From: G963667975 sp963677395 | Lineage (GTDB): Bacteria > Bacteroidota > Bacteroidia > Bacteroidales > G963667975 | Length of the DNA stretch: 64,000 nt | Reading direction: 5' to 3' | NCBI GenBank assembly: GCA_963677395.2 | Contig: OY781965.2 | Coordinates: 2,046,001 to 2,110,000 of the forward strand | In this document: one piece after another, positions 1 to 8,774 of the stretch | How positions within the stretch are numbered: position 1 is the stretch's first letter | Layout: each line of letters begins with the position of its first letter | Position numbers and translations under genes: made by a program | The notes under the pieces: generated by a model | Database searches by the model: none | What the model saw: only the letters and a program-made list of their open reading frames with translations | What the model was told of the DNA's origin: nothing

Positions 1-63
1 TTATAATTACTTATATTTAGGTTTTTACAAGTGAAACGAATGGCATTTTGTTTTTGCCAGATA

Positions 64-426
64 TCATTTATATGATAACACTTTAATTGCTTCTGATTTA
101 GAAGCAACAAAGTTTATTTGTTTGCCTTTGTTGCTTTCGTAGATAAAGTCATGAATACTTTTCCGGGTGTATTTTGCGAAATCGCCTACAATAGCAAGCC
201 GAACACGGTAATTAGAGAATTTTTGGAGGATTTCTCCGGCTATGCCATTCTTCAGGTCGAAGAAATCAGGTGTGATGTTGGTTTCGTGAATTATTATTTT
301 GTCGAAGTCCTGATAGTATAGATTTCCCAATAAATTCAATCCGTCATCCACAGAGTTGATAATAATTTTGTCTGAGGTTATTTCAGCAATTTTAGTGCCT
401 TCTATGTTATGTGTTTCAATTTTCAT
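64..426 (-). CDS. DUF4180 domain protein, copy A
   Basis: A 120-residue protein spanning a full DUF4180 domain. The family's characteristic central block is present: the FFDLKNGIAGEILQKFSNYR stretch followed by LAIVGDF and a C-terminal DFIYESNKG motif. No signal peptide or membrane segment is seen, so it is probably cytoplasmic. The biochemical role of DUF4180 is not established. The start is the ATG at 426. It lies 137 bp downstream of the large secreted-protein gene on the same strand, with a 14-bp hairpin between them. It differs from copy B at only a few residues (N/D in the N-terminal half, D/N before FAKYT, Y/N near the C-terminus). Confidence 0.85.
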   Translation of the reverse strand: MKIETHNIEGTKIAEITSDKIIINSVDDGLNLLGNLYYQDFDKIIIHETNITPDFFDLKNGIAGEILQKFSNYRVRLAIVGDFAKYTRKSIHDFIYESNKGKQINFVASKSEAIKVLSYK

Positions 427-516
427 ATTATGTTCATCTCTTTAATAATGACAGCCTCACTCGTCGAATCCCAGAAGGTAATTTTAAAAATACGAAATTA
501 AGATTAAAGGTTTAAG

Positions 517-549
517 AATGTAGATCAGAATATGTTTCTGATCTACATT
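517..549 (-). terminator. Perfect 14-bp hairpin between the duplicated-block genes, copy A
   Basis: Arms aatgtagatcagaa (517-530) and ttctgatctacatt (536-549) are exact reverse complements around the 5-nt loop tatgt. It lies 14 bp past the stop of the large gene, where an intrinsic terminator would sit. The downstream T-run on the minus strand is interrupted, so termination may be weak. The loop is the reverse complement of the loop in copy B. Confidence 0.6.
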
Positions 550-563
550 ACCGGGAGCTGTGA

Positions 564-2660
564 CTACTCAGCAATAATTTTTATACAACTTTTATTCAAT
601 TCTTCTATCTTGTCATAAATTGCTTTTACTGCTTTTATTTTGTCGGCAGTGACTTTTGAGCTTATTACGGAAAAGAAGCTTGTTATTTTAATTGTATTGG
701 AGCTCTCTTGCTTAACATTTGCAATCAATTCTCCGAAATCATTCTTGATTTCAACGTCAGGAAAGGCTGAGATCAGTTTTACATTCTTGTTGAATTGCAA
801 GAAATAGGTATAAGTGTCTTTTCCTAGGAAATCAGGGTAGAAATCTAGCTGGCGATTGGTCGTGTCTATATTGTTGTAAATAACGTGATAAAACCAGTTC
901 TTCAAGTCGATAGAGATGGTGTCTCCCTCTTTGCTTAACAGGTTATTTGCCTTGTATTGCGCGTTAACAGAGGCTTGAAAAGGGAATTCTTTATTATTGA
1001 TTTTCATGCTTGAACTCAATAAAGAAACACTGCTGTTTAGTTCCCATATTTTTTTGTTGTATAATTTGTTAATGCTTTTGTCCTGGTAATTACACGAGTA
1101 TAAGCCACGAGTAAGGGTTGAATATTGTCCCGACAGGTTTATCCGTGCATCAAAAGAGATTAATAACGAGTCTAAATCGATACTGGTTAATATGTTGCTT
1201 CTACGGGTATTATCATTCGTGGTGCTGTTTGGCAGCCTAGCTTGCCGGAGCGTTTCGTTAAAAACAGGGATATACCTATACCTAGCGTAATCGTCTAGCT
1301 GAATCAAGCGAGCTTTCGAGTCCTCGAAATAGAAGGGGAACTCGTTAAGGTAGTATCCGAACTGAGCACTTTTGGGATAAATATATTGTGCCACGTTGTT
1401 TTTCAGTAATGTGGTGAATAAGATATCTCCGTTATACATGGGAGCATAGAACTCATCATCCATTTCACCTGTTCTTTTATCGCAAACATAGGTGGTAAAA
1501 TACTCAATACCTAGATCTAAAAGAATTGCAGCGTAAAGATCATATTTACTAACATCTCTCAGGCTTTTGACGTTCATGTCTTCTCCAAACTTAGGAACCC
1601 GGGTATCAATTATTTTAAAATAGTTGGTGTCGCTGGAAAAGCTGAATTCATCTGCGATGGTATTTTGGATCTTTAGCAAGGTCTGATATCCCAAACTGTC
1701 GTTTGTAATGTCTTTGGTTTCAGATGCTATAAAATCCCGAAATGGAAATAGCCTTTGCGCTTTTAAACCACTCTTTATGACATTTTTTATTTCCGGATGA
1801 TTTCTTTCCCTAATATATGCGTAGTAAACATACATCGGCATGTATTTCACTTCATGCGATTTAGGAGCTTTATAGGTGTTCGAGTTTAATGTAAAGGCCA
1901 GATGAGGTAAGCTTAAATAGGGAATACTTCCTTCTTCAGAGATAGAACCTGCTAGATTGTTTTTACTCCAGTAACAGGTTTTTCGCTTTTCGTTAATTAC
2001 AATACTGTCAGGCATTGCCCCATTCTTCGGGTATATGTCTATTTTCAGGTCATCGTTATATGAAATAGCTAACTGGTAGTTTTCTTTAAAAACATCACTG
2101 TTAAAAAAAATCCTGAATGATGAAAGAACTCCGATGTTTTCGATATAAGGTATCTCGTAGTTATATTCAATGGATACTTCGTCTCCAACGTTCATGTATT
2201 CAATTTCATAAACATATTTTTTAAAATACCCGTAATGGTCATATTCCGGCATTACCATTCGTGCTGAATCAATGCTTTGTTTTATAATGACTTTCTTTAT
2301 TTGCCCGTTTTTTGATTTTATTGAGCCTTTAAAGTAGTTGCATTTTAATTTCGAGTACAATTGCGCGTAATTCCTGTTCTCGGGATAGTGCAGGATATAG
2401 GTTGGATCGAACGTTTCGGGAAGAACGAATTTCGAGAACTTTTTTAATCCATCAGAATTCAAGACTTTAAATGTGACATTTTTTGTAATTTGAAAATTAA
2501 GAAAATCTATTTTAGCCCCAATAATGTTGATGGAATTCTGTTCATGGGTTATCAGTATGCCACTTTTATTCTTTGATGTTGTGTTTGTTAAATCAGATGT
2601 TTGTGTATAAGCTATGATGCTGATCAATGCCAGAATTACGAATGTGTAAAGTTTTTTCAT
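564..2660 (-). CDS. Secreted DUF3857/transglutaminase-like protein, copy A
   Basis: About 698 residues from the ATG at 2660, which begins MKKLYTF followed by a hydrophobic stretch, a good Sec signal peptide. A TTG four codons upstream is the longer alternative and less likely. The layout resembles Bacteroidota DUF3857 plus transglutaminase-like proteins: an N-terminal beta-rich half and a central helix with YDLYAAILLDLGIEY followed by a YVCDKRTGE strand near residues 370-400. The Cys expected at the start of a transglutaminase helix is not visible, so catalysis is doubtful. Family assignment rests on pattern only. No lipobox is seen, so it is probably periplasmic or secreted. It is paralogous to the next copy, with clustered differences in the middle. 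Confidence 0.6.
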   Translation of the reverse strand: MKKLYTFVILALISIIAYTQTSDLTNTTSKNKSGILITHEQNSINIIGAKIDFLNFQITKNVTFKVLNSDGLKKFSKFVLPETFDPTYILHYPENRNYAQLYSKLKCNYFKGSIKSKNGQIKKVIIKQSIDSARMVMPEYDHYGYFKKYVYEIEYMNVGDEVSIEYNYEIPYIENIGVLSSFRIFFNSDVFKENYQLAISYNDDLKIDIYPKNGAMPDSIVINEKRKTCYWSKNNLAGSISEEGSIPYLSLPHLAFTLNSNTYKAPKSHEVKYMPMYVYYAYIRERNHPEIKNVIKSGLKAQRLFPFRDFIASETKDITNDSLGYQTLLKIQNTIADEFSFSSDTNYFKIIDTRVPKFGEDMNVKSLRDVSKYDLYAAILLDLGIEYFTTYVCDKRTGEMDDEFYAPMYNGDILFTTLLKNNVAQYIYPKSAQFGYYLNEFPFYFEDSKARLIQLDDYARYRYIPVFNETLRQARLPNSTTNDNTRRSNILTSIDLDSLLISFDARINLSGQYSTLTRGLYSCNYQDKSINKLYNKKIWELNSSVSLLSSSMKINNKEFPFQASVNAQYKANNLLSKEGDTISIDLKNWFYHVIYNNIDTTNRQLDFYPDFLGKDTYTYFLQFNKNVKLISAFPDVEIKNDFGELIANVKQESSNTIKITSFFSVISSKVTADKIKAVKAIYDKIEELNKSCIKIIAE

Positions 2661-2851
2661 AATGTTTGTCAATAAAATCCGTGCTTAATTGAATTTGAAG
2701 TTATGTGATGATTTTCAAGAATCCGTTATGGATCAAAAAAAGATGGATATTGGCGTTTATACGATTCAATTTAGTTTGTAACTTTCTATATTTCCATATA
2801 ATATATACACTTCATACATAATTTACAACTCTTAAAACTGAAATTAAATTT

Positions 2852-2885
2852 CAAAATTACAATTTTTATTTTTTTCAGTAACAAA
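2852..2885 (-). promoter_or_regulatory. Candidate promoter for the copy A operon
   Basis: On the minus strand there is a TAATTTTG -7 element (plus strand 2852-2859), with TTTG about 22 nt upstream (2882-2885). The spacing is slightly over the Bacteroidota consensus. The leader would be about 190 nt. The same element is conserved in copy B at about 6249-6282. Confidence 0.4.
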
Positions 2886-2918
2886 AATGAGTATAATTTT
2901 CCGATAGAATATAAGTCG

Positions 2919-3059
2919 CTAAATTCAGAACTCCTTACCCCTCGCAGTGTGGATTAACAGAAGTTTTTAAAATCATTCTCAGGTTTGTTTTTTTCTCTTC
3001 GCGAAAAAAACTCCGGAATCCCCATTTTTACTTTATCAGGTCAGGAGTTCTGAGTTTAG
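2919..3059. mobile_element. Candidate 141-bp inverted-repeat element (MITE-like)
   Basis: A 17-bp terminal inverted repeat (ctaaattcagaactcct at 2919-2935 and aggagttctgagtttag at 3043-3059, one mismatch) encloses a second perfect 9-bp inverted repeat (2987-2995 and 3003-3011, loop tcttcgc). It starts exactly where copies A and B stop matching. It has no coding capacity. Confidence 0.45.
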
Positions 3060-3403
3060 TGCGGCAACATTTACTAAGCTATCTTAACCTGGATGAATTG
3101 TTGAAAATTCAAAAAGGCTTTATGACAAATACCGAAAAGCAATAGATATTAGGTATAACCTGTTCCCAAATTCTGGATAAAATGGGGGGCTTGATTTTGT
3201 AGATTGAAATACAATAATTGATTATCAAATATTTAATAAACGAAAACACCGACTTTTTAATTTAGTCGGTCAACAATGATATTGAAAGATTTTATACGAT
3301 TTTGATGACCGTTAGTTAATTACAAATATATTGTAATAATGTTAAACGAAGTTATTTTAAATACAAAGTGTTTTACAGGTCGATTTGAATTCAGCTTTTC
3401 CGC
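3060..3403. other. Spacer between the tandem copies
   Basis: No gene is seen. It holds a hairpin with stem accgact/agtcggt at 3250-3272, and a minus-strand TATATTTG near 3325 in a context (aattacaaatatattgtaa) that recurs upstream of the YfhO gene at about 32480. Confidence 0.5.
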
Positions 3404-3466
3404 TTGTAATTACTTATATTTAGGTTCTTACAAGTGAAACGAATGGCATTTTGTTTTTGCCGGATA

Positions 3467-3829
3467 TCATTTATTTGATAACACTTTAATTGCTTCTGAT
3501 TTAGAAGCAACAAAGTTTATTTGTTTGCCTTTGTTGCTTTCGTAGATAAAGTCATGAATACTTTTCCGGGTGTATTTTGCGAAATTGCCTACAATAGCAA
3601 GCCGAACACGGTAATTAGAGAATTTTTGGAGGATTTCTCCGGCTATGCCATTCTTCAGGTCGAAGAAATCAGGTGTGATGTTGGTTTCGTGAATTATTAT
3701 TTTGTCGAAGTCCTGATAGTATAGATTCCCCAATAAATCCAATCCGTCATCCACAGAGTTGATAATAATTTTGTCTGAGGTTATTTCAGCAATTTTAGTG
3801 CCTTCTATGTTATGTGTTTCAATTTTCAT
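3467..3829 (-). CDS. DUF4180 domain protein, copy B
   Basis: A 120-residue DUF4180 protein starting at the ATG at 3829 and almost identical to the copy at 64-426. It retains the FFDLKNGIAGEILQKF core and the ESNKG motif, so both copies appear intact. It follows its own large secreted-protein gene at the same 137-bp spacing. Family function is unknown. Co-duplication with the neighbour suggests the two genes are inherited as a unit, but nothing in the sequence shows that they interact. Confidence 0.85.
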   Translation of the reverse strand: MKIETHNIEGTKIAEITSDKIIINSVDDGLDLLGNLYYQDFDKIIIHETNITPDFFDLKNGIAGEILQKFSNYRVRLAIVGNFAKYTRKSIHDFIYESNKGKQINFVASKSEAIKVLSNK

Positions 3830-3919
3830 ATTATGTTCATCTCTTTAACAATGACAGCCTCACACGTCGAATCCCAGAAGTTAATTTTAAAAATACGAAA
3901 TTAAGATTAAAGGTTTAAG

Positions 3920-3952
3920 AATGTAGATCAGAAACATATTCTGATCTACATT
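3920..3952 (-). terminator. Perfect 14-bp hairpin, copy B, loop inverted
   Basis: The arms are identical to those at 517-549, but the loop is acata instead of tatgt. The whole 33-nt element is therefore the exact reverse complement of the copy A element, while everything around it keeps its orientation. Position relative to the two genes is unchanged. Confidence 0.6.
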
Positions 3953-3966
3953 ACCGGGAGCTGTGA

Positions 3967-6057
3967 CTACTCAGCCATAATTTTTATACAACTTTTATTC
4001 AATTCTTCTATTTTATCATAAATTGCTTTTACTGCTTTTATTTTGTCGGCAGTGACTTTTGAGCTTATTACGGAAAAGAAGCTTGTTATTTTAATTGTAT
4101 TGGAGCTCTCTTGCTTAACATTTGCAATCAATTCTCCGAAATCATTCTTGATTTCAACGTCAGGAAAGGCTGAGATCAGTTTTACATTCTTGTTGAATTG
4201 CAAGAAATAGGTATAAGTGTCTTTTCCTAGGAAATCAGGGTAGAAATCTAGCTGGCGATTGGTCGTGTCGATATTGTTGTAAATAATGTGATAAAACCAG
4301 TTCTTCAAGTCGATAGAGATGGTGTCTCCCTCTTTGCTTAACAGGTTATTTGCCTTGTATTGCACGTTAACAGAGGTTGAAAAAGGGAATTCTTTATTGC
4401 TAACCTTTACTTTTGAACTTAATAAAGAAACACCGCTGTTTAGTTCCCATACTTTTTTATGGTATAAATTGTTAATGCTTTTGTCCTGGTAATTACACGA
4501 GTATAAGCCACGAGTAAGGGTTGAATATTGTCCCGACAGGTTTATCCGTGCATCAAAAGATACTGATAGCGAATCTAAATTGAGATTTGTCAGAATGTTA
4601 CTTCTGCGGATATTGTCATTTACAGTGCTGTTTGGTAAACGAATTTGCCGGAGTGTTTCGTTTATTGGAATTTTATAACTGGTGTAATCATCCAATTGAA
4701 TCAAACGGGCTTTCGAGTTTTCAAAATAGAAGGGTAACTCGTTAAGATAGTAACCGAACTGAGCACTTTTGGGATAAATATATTGTGCAGAATTGTTTCG
4801 CAGTAATGCAGTGAATAAGATATCTCCGTTATACATAGGAGCATAGAACTCATCATTCATTTCACCTGTTCTTTTATCGCAAACATAGGTAGTAAAATAG
4901 CCCATCCCCAGCTTTAAAAGAATTGCAGCGTAAAGATCATATTTGTTAATGTCTCTCAGTCTCTTTGCACTTACGTCCTCTCCAAACTTAGGATCCCGGA
5001 TATCCATTCTTTTAAAATAGTTAGTGTCGTTGGAAAAACTGAATTCATCCGCGATGGTATTTTGAACCTTCATTAAGGCCTGATAACCCAAACTGTCGTT
5101 TGTAATGTCTTTGGTTTCAGATACTATGAAATCGCGGAACAGTAACAGACTTTTTGTTTTTACTTCGAGCATTATGGCACGTGCAACTTCCAGATGACTT
5201 TTTTCCCTGTTATTTGCATAGTAAACATACATCGGCACGTGTTTCACTTCGAGCGATTTGGGAACAACATATGTATTTGGGTTTAAAGTAAAGGCCAGAT
5301 GGGGTAAGCTTAAATAGGGAATACTTCCTTCTTCAGCGATAGAACCTGCCAGATTGTTTTTACTCCAGTAAAAGGTTTTTCGCTTTTCGTTAATTACAGT
5401 ACTGTCAGGCATTGCCCCATTCTTCGGGTATATGTCTATTTTCAGGTCATCGTTATATGAAATAGCTAACTGGTAGTTTTCTTTAAAAACATCACTGTTA
5501 AAGAAAATCCTGAACGACAAAAGAGCTAAGGCATTCTCGATATAAGGCATTTCGTAGTTGTACTCTATGTTTACTTCGTCGCCAACCTCTATGTTTTCAA
5601 TTTCATAAATATATTTTTCGAAATTTCCGTACCAGTTATTTTCTGCCATTACCATCCGTACTGGTTCAATGCTTTGTTTTACGATAGCTTCCTTTGTTTT
5701 TCCGTTTTTTGATTTTATTGAGCCTTTAAAGTAGTTGCATTTTAATTTGGAATACAATTGCGCGTAATTTCTGTTTTCAGGATAATGCAAAATATAGGTT
5801 GGATCGAACGTTTCGGGCAGAATGAATTTTGAGAATTTTTTTAATCCATCAGAATTCAAAACTTTGAATGTGACGTTTTTTGTAATTTGAAAATTAAGAA
5901 AATCTATTTTAGCCCCAATAATGTTGATGGAATTTTGTTCATGGGTTATCAGTATGCCACTTTTATTTTTTGATATTGTGTTTGTTAAATCAGATGTTTG
6001 CGTATAAGCTATGATGCTAATCAATGCCAGGATTACGAATGTGTAAAGTTTTTTCAT
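3967..6057 (-). CDS. Secreted DUF3857/transglutaminase-like protein, copy B
   Basis: About 696 residues from the ATG at 6057, with the same MKKLYTF signal peptide as copy A. The N-terminal ~110 and C-terminal ~130 residues are nearly identical to copy A. The middle has blocks of strong divergence, for example around residues 118-165, 265-325 and 345-385, and a two-residue deletion near SYKIPINE. The central KYDLYAAILLKLGMGYF segment and the YVCDKRTGE strand are conserved. The reading frame is intact. Function is unknown; it is probably an exported protein, and family assignment is tentative, as for copy A. Confidence 0.6.
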   Translation of the reverse strand: MKKLYTFVILALISIIAYTQTSDLTNTISKNKSGILITHEQNSINIIGAKIDFLNFQITKNVTFKVLNSDGLKKFSKFILPETFDPTYILHYPENRNYAQLYSKLKCNYFKGSIKSKNGKTKEAIVKQSIEPVRMVMAENNWYGNFEKYIYEIENIEVGDEVNIEYNYEMPYIENALALLSFRIFFNSDVFKENYQLAISYNDDLKIDIYPKNGAMPDSTVINEKRKTFYWSKNNLAGSIAEEGSIPYLSLPHLAFTLNPNTYVVPKSLEVKHVPMYVYYANNREKSHLEVARAIMLEVKTKSLLLFRDFIVSETKDITNDSLGYQALMKVQNTIADEFSFSNDTNYFKRMDIRDPKFGEDVSAKRLRDINKYDLYAAILLKLGMGYFTTYVCDKRTGEMNDEFYAPMYNGDILFTALLRNNSAQYIYPKSAQFGYYLNELPFYFENSKARLIQLDDYTSYKIPINETLRQIRLPNSTVNDNIRRSNILTNLNLDSLSVSFDARINLSGQYSTLTRGLYSCNYQDKSINNLYHKKVWELNSGVSLLSSKVKVSNKEFPFSTSVNVQYKANNLLSKEGDTISIDLKNWFYHIIYNNIDTTNRQLDFYPDFLGKDTYTYFLQFNKNVKLISAFPDVEIKNDFGELIANVKQESSNTIKITSFFSVISSKVTADKIKAVKAIYDKIEELNKSCIKIMAE

Positions 6058-6322
6058 AATGTTTGTCAATAAAATACGTGCTTAATTGAATTTGAAGTTA
6101 TGTGATGATTTTCAAGAATCCTTTATGGATCAAAAAAAGATGGATATTGGCGTTTATACGATTCAATTTAGTTTGTAACCTTCTATATTTCCATATAATA
6201 TATACACTTCATACATAATTTACAACTCTTAAAACTGAAATTAAATTTCAAAATTACAATTTTTATTTTTTTCAGTAACAAAAATGAGTATAAATTTCCG
6301 ATAGAATATAAGTCGCTAAATT

Positions 6323-6611
6323 GCAGTATTTATCCCTGTTTTATACCTCTGTCATTAAAGCTTGTGCTGTTATTCTTTTTAAAAATAAGGATTTAGCACT
6401 GATGAGGGGTAAATGATTAGAATAGATTTGTTGAATTGTTTTTTACAAAGGAATATTTTCAAAGTTTATCACTATTTGGTTTTTGAATATGCTGAAGTAT
6501 CCCATTATTAATGTATCGCACAGGCTCAGGACTATGTAGTGCTAGAGATGGTTGTAGAGTTTGCCGAAGCTTTCTTCCAGCCTGGAATTACTTGAGGGGA
6601 AGTTTTCTTGA
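6323..6611. other. Intergenic region right of the duplication
   Basis: AT-rich DNA without a recognisable gene. There is a weak imperfect inverted repeat between about 6343 and 6408. The segment from about 6510 to 6605 is less AT-rich and may be decayed coding sequence, but no family could be named. Upstream, 6070-6322 is the leader and promoter region of copy B. Confidence 0.4.
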
Positions 6612-7565
6612 TTATGGCTTTTGTGTATTATGATAATTTATATATTCCTTTAATATAAGGTCGAATCCCTTTGTGTATTGAATTGCATTTTCCGGACAAA
6701 TATTAACGCATTGCTGGCATGCAATACATTCTGTTGAAGCAATTCTTTTATGGGTTTTCATATACCCTAGAAGGTTAACATTCATAGGGCAATTTTTTTC
6801 ACATAATCTGCATTCAGTACATTTGCCTTTTTCAATTTTAATTTTCCAAATCGAAAATGGAGTTCCAATTTTCATGAATACAGGTATTGGACAAACATAT
6901 TTACAAAATGCCCGATTATCTTTTAATACTGCAGCAAGTATAATAGCGATAGAATAATAGGTCAGATTTCCAATTATCAGCCACTTAAATAGTATTAAAG
7001 AGGTGTTTTTAGTATCATTTACTTTGAAAAAGTACCACAAAATCAAGATTAACGACAGAACTCCAAAAAAATGCAAATAGCGAACTATCCCCCAGTATTT
7101 AAGCCTTCCTTTTTTGGGTTTCATCCATGGTAAAAAGTCTATAATCATTATTGTCCAGCATGCCCAACCACAATAGCCCCGTCCAAATAGTACCGTACCC
7201 ATAATTTTGGCAACAAAATAGTGAATTACCGGCCCTGAAAAAGATCCTGCCAGCAAATAAAAAAAGAATCCTTCAATTTGCATATTTTCATGCCCCAAAA
7301 AACCTAACAATCCTAATAAATAAACACCGATCATTAGTTGACTAATTTTTCTGCTCCATATTTTTTTCTCACGAGAGAGAATTCTGTTTAATGCGGTTCC
7401 TAATGAAATAGATAGCCCTATATAGCCAAAATTAAACAGATAGAACATATTGCCTTTTGCCTGCCACAGAAATACTCCAATCGCCAAAAAGATTAAAAAG
7501 ATAATAATGCTTTTAGCCAGTTTTTTTTTCCATAGATTTATTGCAACAATATATTTCTGTTTCAT
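6612..7565 (-). CDS. NapH/CcoG-like 4Fe-4S membrane protein
   Basis: About 317 residues from the ATG at 7565; a TTG 17 codons upstream gives a longer, less likely form. The N-terminal two thirds contains about six hydrophobic segments. Two membrane-side cysteine motifs of this family are visible, GRGYCGWACW and FCKYVCP. The C-terminus carries two ferredoxin-type clusters, CTECRLCEKNCP and CIACQQCVNICP. Such proteins relay electrons at the inner membrane, usually as part of a larger redox or maturation system. No partner redox genes lie next to it, so the substrate cannot be inferred. It stands at the head of a set of small membrane-protein genes on the same strand, separated from them by 187 bp. 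Confidence 0.85.
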   Translation of the reverse strand: MKQKYIVAINLWKKKLAKSIIIFLIFLAIGVFLWQAKGNMFYLFNFGYIGLSISLGTALNRILSREKKIWSRKISQLMIGVYLLGLLGFLGHENMQIEGFFFYLLAGSFSGPVIHYFVAKIMGTVLFGRGYCGWACWTIMIIDFLPWMKPKKGRLKYWGIVRYLHFFGVLSLILILWYFFKVNDTKNTSLILFKWLIIGNLTYYSIAIILAAVLKDNRAFCKYVCPIPVFMKIGTPFSIWKIKIEKGKCTECRLCEKNCPMNVNLLGYMKTHKRIASTECIACQQCVNICPENAIQYTKGFDLILKEYINYHNTQKP

Positions 7566-7752
7566 CGTTTTTTTGTGTATTTGGACTGATGTTTTGATTA
7601 TATTGTTATTTATCAATTAATTACAAAACAAAGCTTTTCGGATTAGAGTTCAAATTTGGCGATTTGTTTTTGAATATGTTTTGCCATCCCTGATTTTCTT
7701 TGTTGGTTCTTAAAAGGTATTTGTGTGGGTTGTGATATGTGGTTGGTTGTTT

Positions 7753-8169
7753 TTATTTGTTTATCAGTTTCCATTTTCTTAGTCCACCAATTAAGAACAA
7801 AAGCCCAATTATAATTGCAATTAGAGAATATAAGGTCTCAAGAAAGGGGCTTGCATCTTGTTTTTCTAAATCAAAGGCTAATTCTCCAAAACCACGAAAC
7901 AAGTATATTCCTGCTATTATAAAAATTATTGGTTTTAGAAATGGCATCCGTCTGAATTTGTTATCAGCAGAAAGCCCATAGAGTCCGAAAATAAAAAAGA
8001 CTATTGCTACACCTATTGTCAGAAAGTAAGGTAATAAATAACTTATTTGAGCAAGTTCTGCCATTTCTTTTGTAATCCCTGTTACTTCAAACATTTTATC
8101 AGCCCATATTAGTCCAATAATGTGTCCGATTGCAATTAGTACATTTAAATAACCACCAAGTTTTAACAT
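7753..8169 (-). CDS. Small four-helix membrane protein
   Basis: About 138 residues from the ATG at 8169; the in-frame TTG at 8175 is an alternative. Four hydrophobic segments are evident: near residues 5-22, 44-66, 78-97 and 112-130. They are separated by short loops, including FRRMPFLKP and FDLEKQDASP. The overall plan resembles small DoxX-like or DUF4345-like membrane proteins, but no signature is clear enough to name a family. It lies 14 bp downstream of the next small membrane-protein gene, suggesting co-transcription. Function unknown. Confidence 0.65.
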   Translation of the reverse strand: MLKLGGYLNVLIAIGHIIGLIWADKMFEVTGITKEMAELAQISYLLPYFLTIGVAIVFFIFGLYGLSADNKFRRMPFLKPIIFIIAGIYLFRGFGELAFDLEKQDASPFLETLYSLIAIIIGLLFLIGGLRKWKLINK

Positions 8170-8183
8170 AGCCAATTAGTTTA

Positions 8184-8390
8184 TTAAACAAGTCCAATTA
8201 TTGCAAAAAACAGGTCAAATGAAATCCAATACCGACCGCATCTTTCTATAGTCCATTTCTCTCTTTTTAGATAATTTCTATTACTCTCTTTTAATGGTTC
8301 GCTTATTTTTAATTCCTTATTACCTAGAAATTTATAAATTACAAAAGCGAAGAGCGTCAGAAAGTTTGCTATTAAAATTGGCATGTTCAT
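8184..8390 (-). CDS. Very small membrane protein
   Basis: A 68-residue product with hydrophobic segments at residues 3-22 and 55-68, joined by a charged linker (KREKWTIERCGRYW). The start is the ATG at 8390; a second ATG two codons on is equally possible. It fits tightly between two membrane-protein genes on the same strand (gaps of 14 and 30 bp), which supports it as a real gene. It was not recognised as a known family. Confidence 0.55.
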   Translation of the reverse strand: MNMPILIANFLTLFAFVIYKFLGNKELKISEPLKESNRNYLKREKWTIERCGRYWISFDLFFAIIGLV

Positions 8391-8420
8391 TTTGTATATG
8401 TTTCGTTTTTTCTATCCTAA

Positions 8421-8774
8421 TTAAATTAGTAGGTCTGTAAGTCCAAATAGTCCAGCCCCAAGTATGAATGTCCAAGAAATCCAGTCTCTAAATTCATTGT
8501 TTTTATGTCTAAGGAAAAGCAAATGCAGTCCTATGTGTACAATCATAAAAATATCAAACCCTTTAATAAATGCATTATTGTTTGAAATGAATATCAATTG
8601 ATAGAACATTATAAATAACAATGGGATATGAGCAAAAATAAAAAATATTTGTCCTGATTTTTCGCTCAATAGAGATAGTCCGGGATATATTCTCCATTCT
8701 TTGCAACGTATAGCATCCATTTCGTGGACTATCAAAAAAGAAATACCAATTAAAAAAAGAAAGTGTTCAGCCAT
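8421..8774 (-). CDS. DUF6713-like membrane protein
   Basis: 117 residues with four hydrophobic segments. An N-terminal VHEMDAIRCKEWRIYPGL motif is typical of the small DUF6713 membrane family (HEmDA..EWR pattern). A conserved-looking His follows in FAHIPLLF, and another in IVHIGLHLLF. The repeated His/Glu/Asp residues near the membrane could bind a metal, but this is speculative. It is the first gene of a three-gene run of small membrane proteins (8774 down to 7753). Function unknown. Confidence 0.65.
   Translation of the reverse strand: MAEHFLFLIGISFLIVHEMDAIRCKEWRIYPGLSLLSEKSGQIFFIFAHIPLLFIMFYQLIFISNNNAFIKGFDIFMIVHIGLHLLFLRHKNNEFRDWISWTFILGAGLFGLTDLLI

Larger units (their letters stand above)
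1..2925. repeat. Tandem duplication, copy A
   Basis: This block matches 3404-6322 almost base for base outside the coding interior. Offset is 3403 at the left end and 3397 at the right end, because the large gene of copy A is two codons longer. It carries a DUF4180 gene, a hairpin, a ~700-aa gene and its promoter region. The match already holds at base 1, so the left boundary lies outside the window. The right boundary is sharp after the shared gctaaatt at 2918-2925. Confidence 0.95.
3404..6322. repeat. Tandem duplication, copy B
   Basis: Second copy of the two-gene block, in the same orientation. The flanking and intergenic DNA is nearly identical to copy A, whereas parts of the large gene differ strongly. 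After 6322 the two copies share no sequence. Confidence 0.95.

Noticed and set aside
118..321. Plus-strand 67-codon frames inside both DUF4180 genes (also 3521-3724)
   Set aside because: They are antisense to intact DUF4180 genes and are identical only because the block is duplicated.
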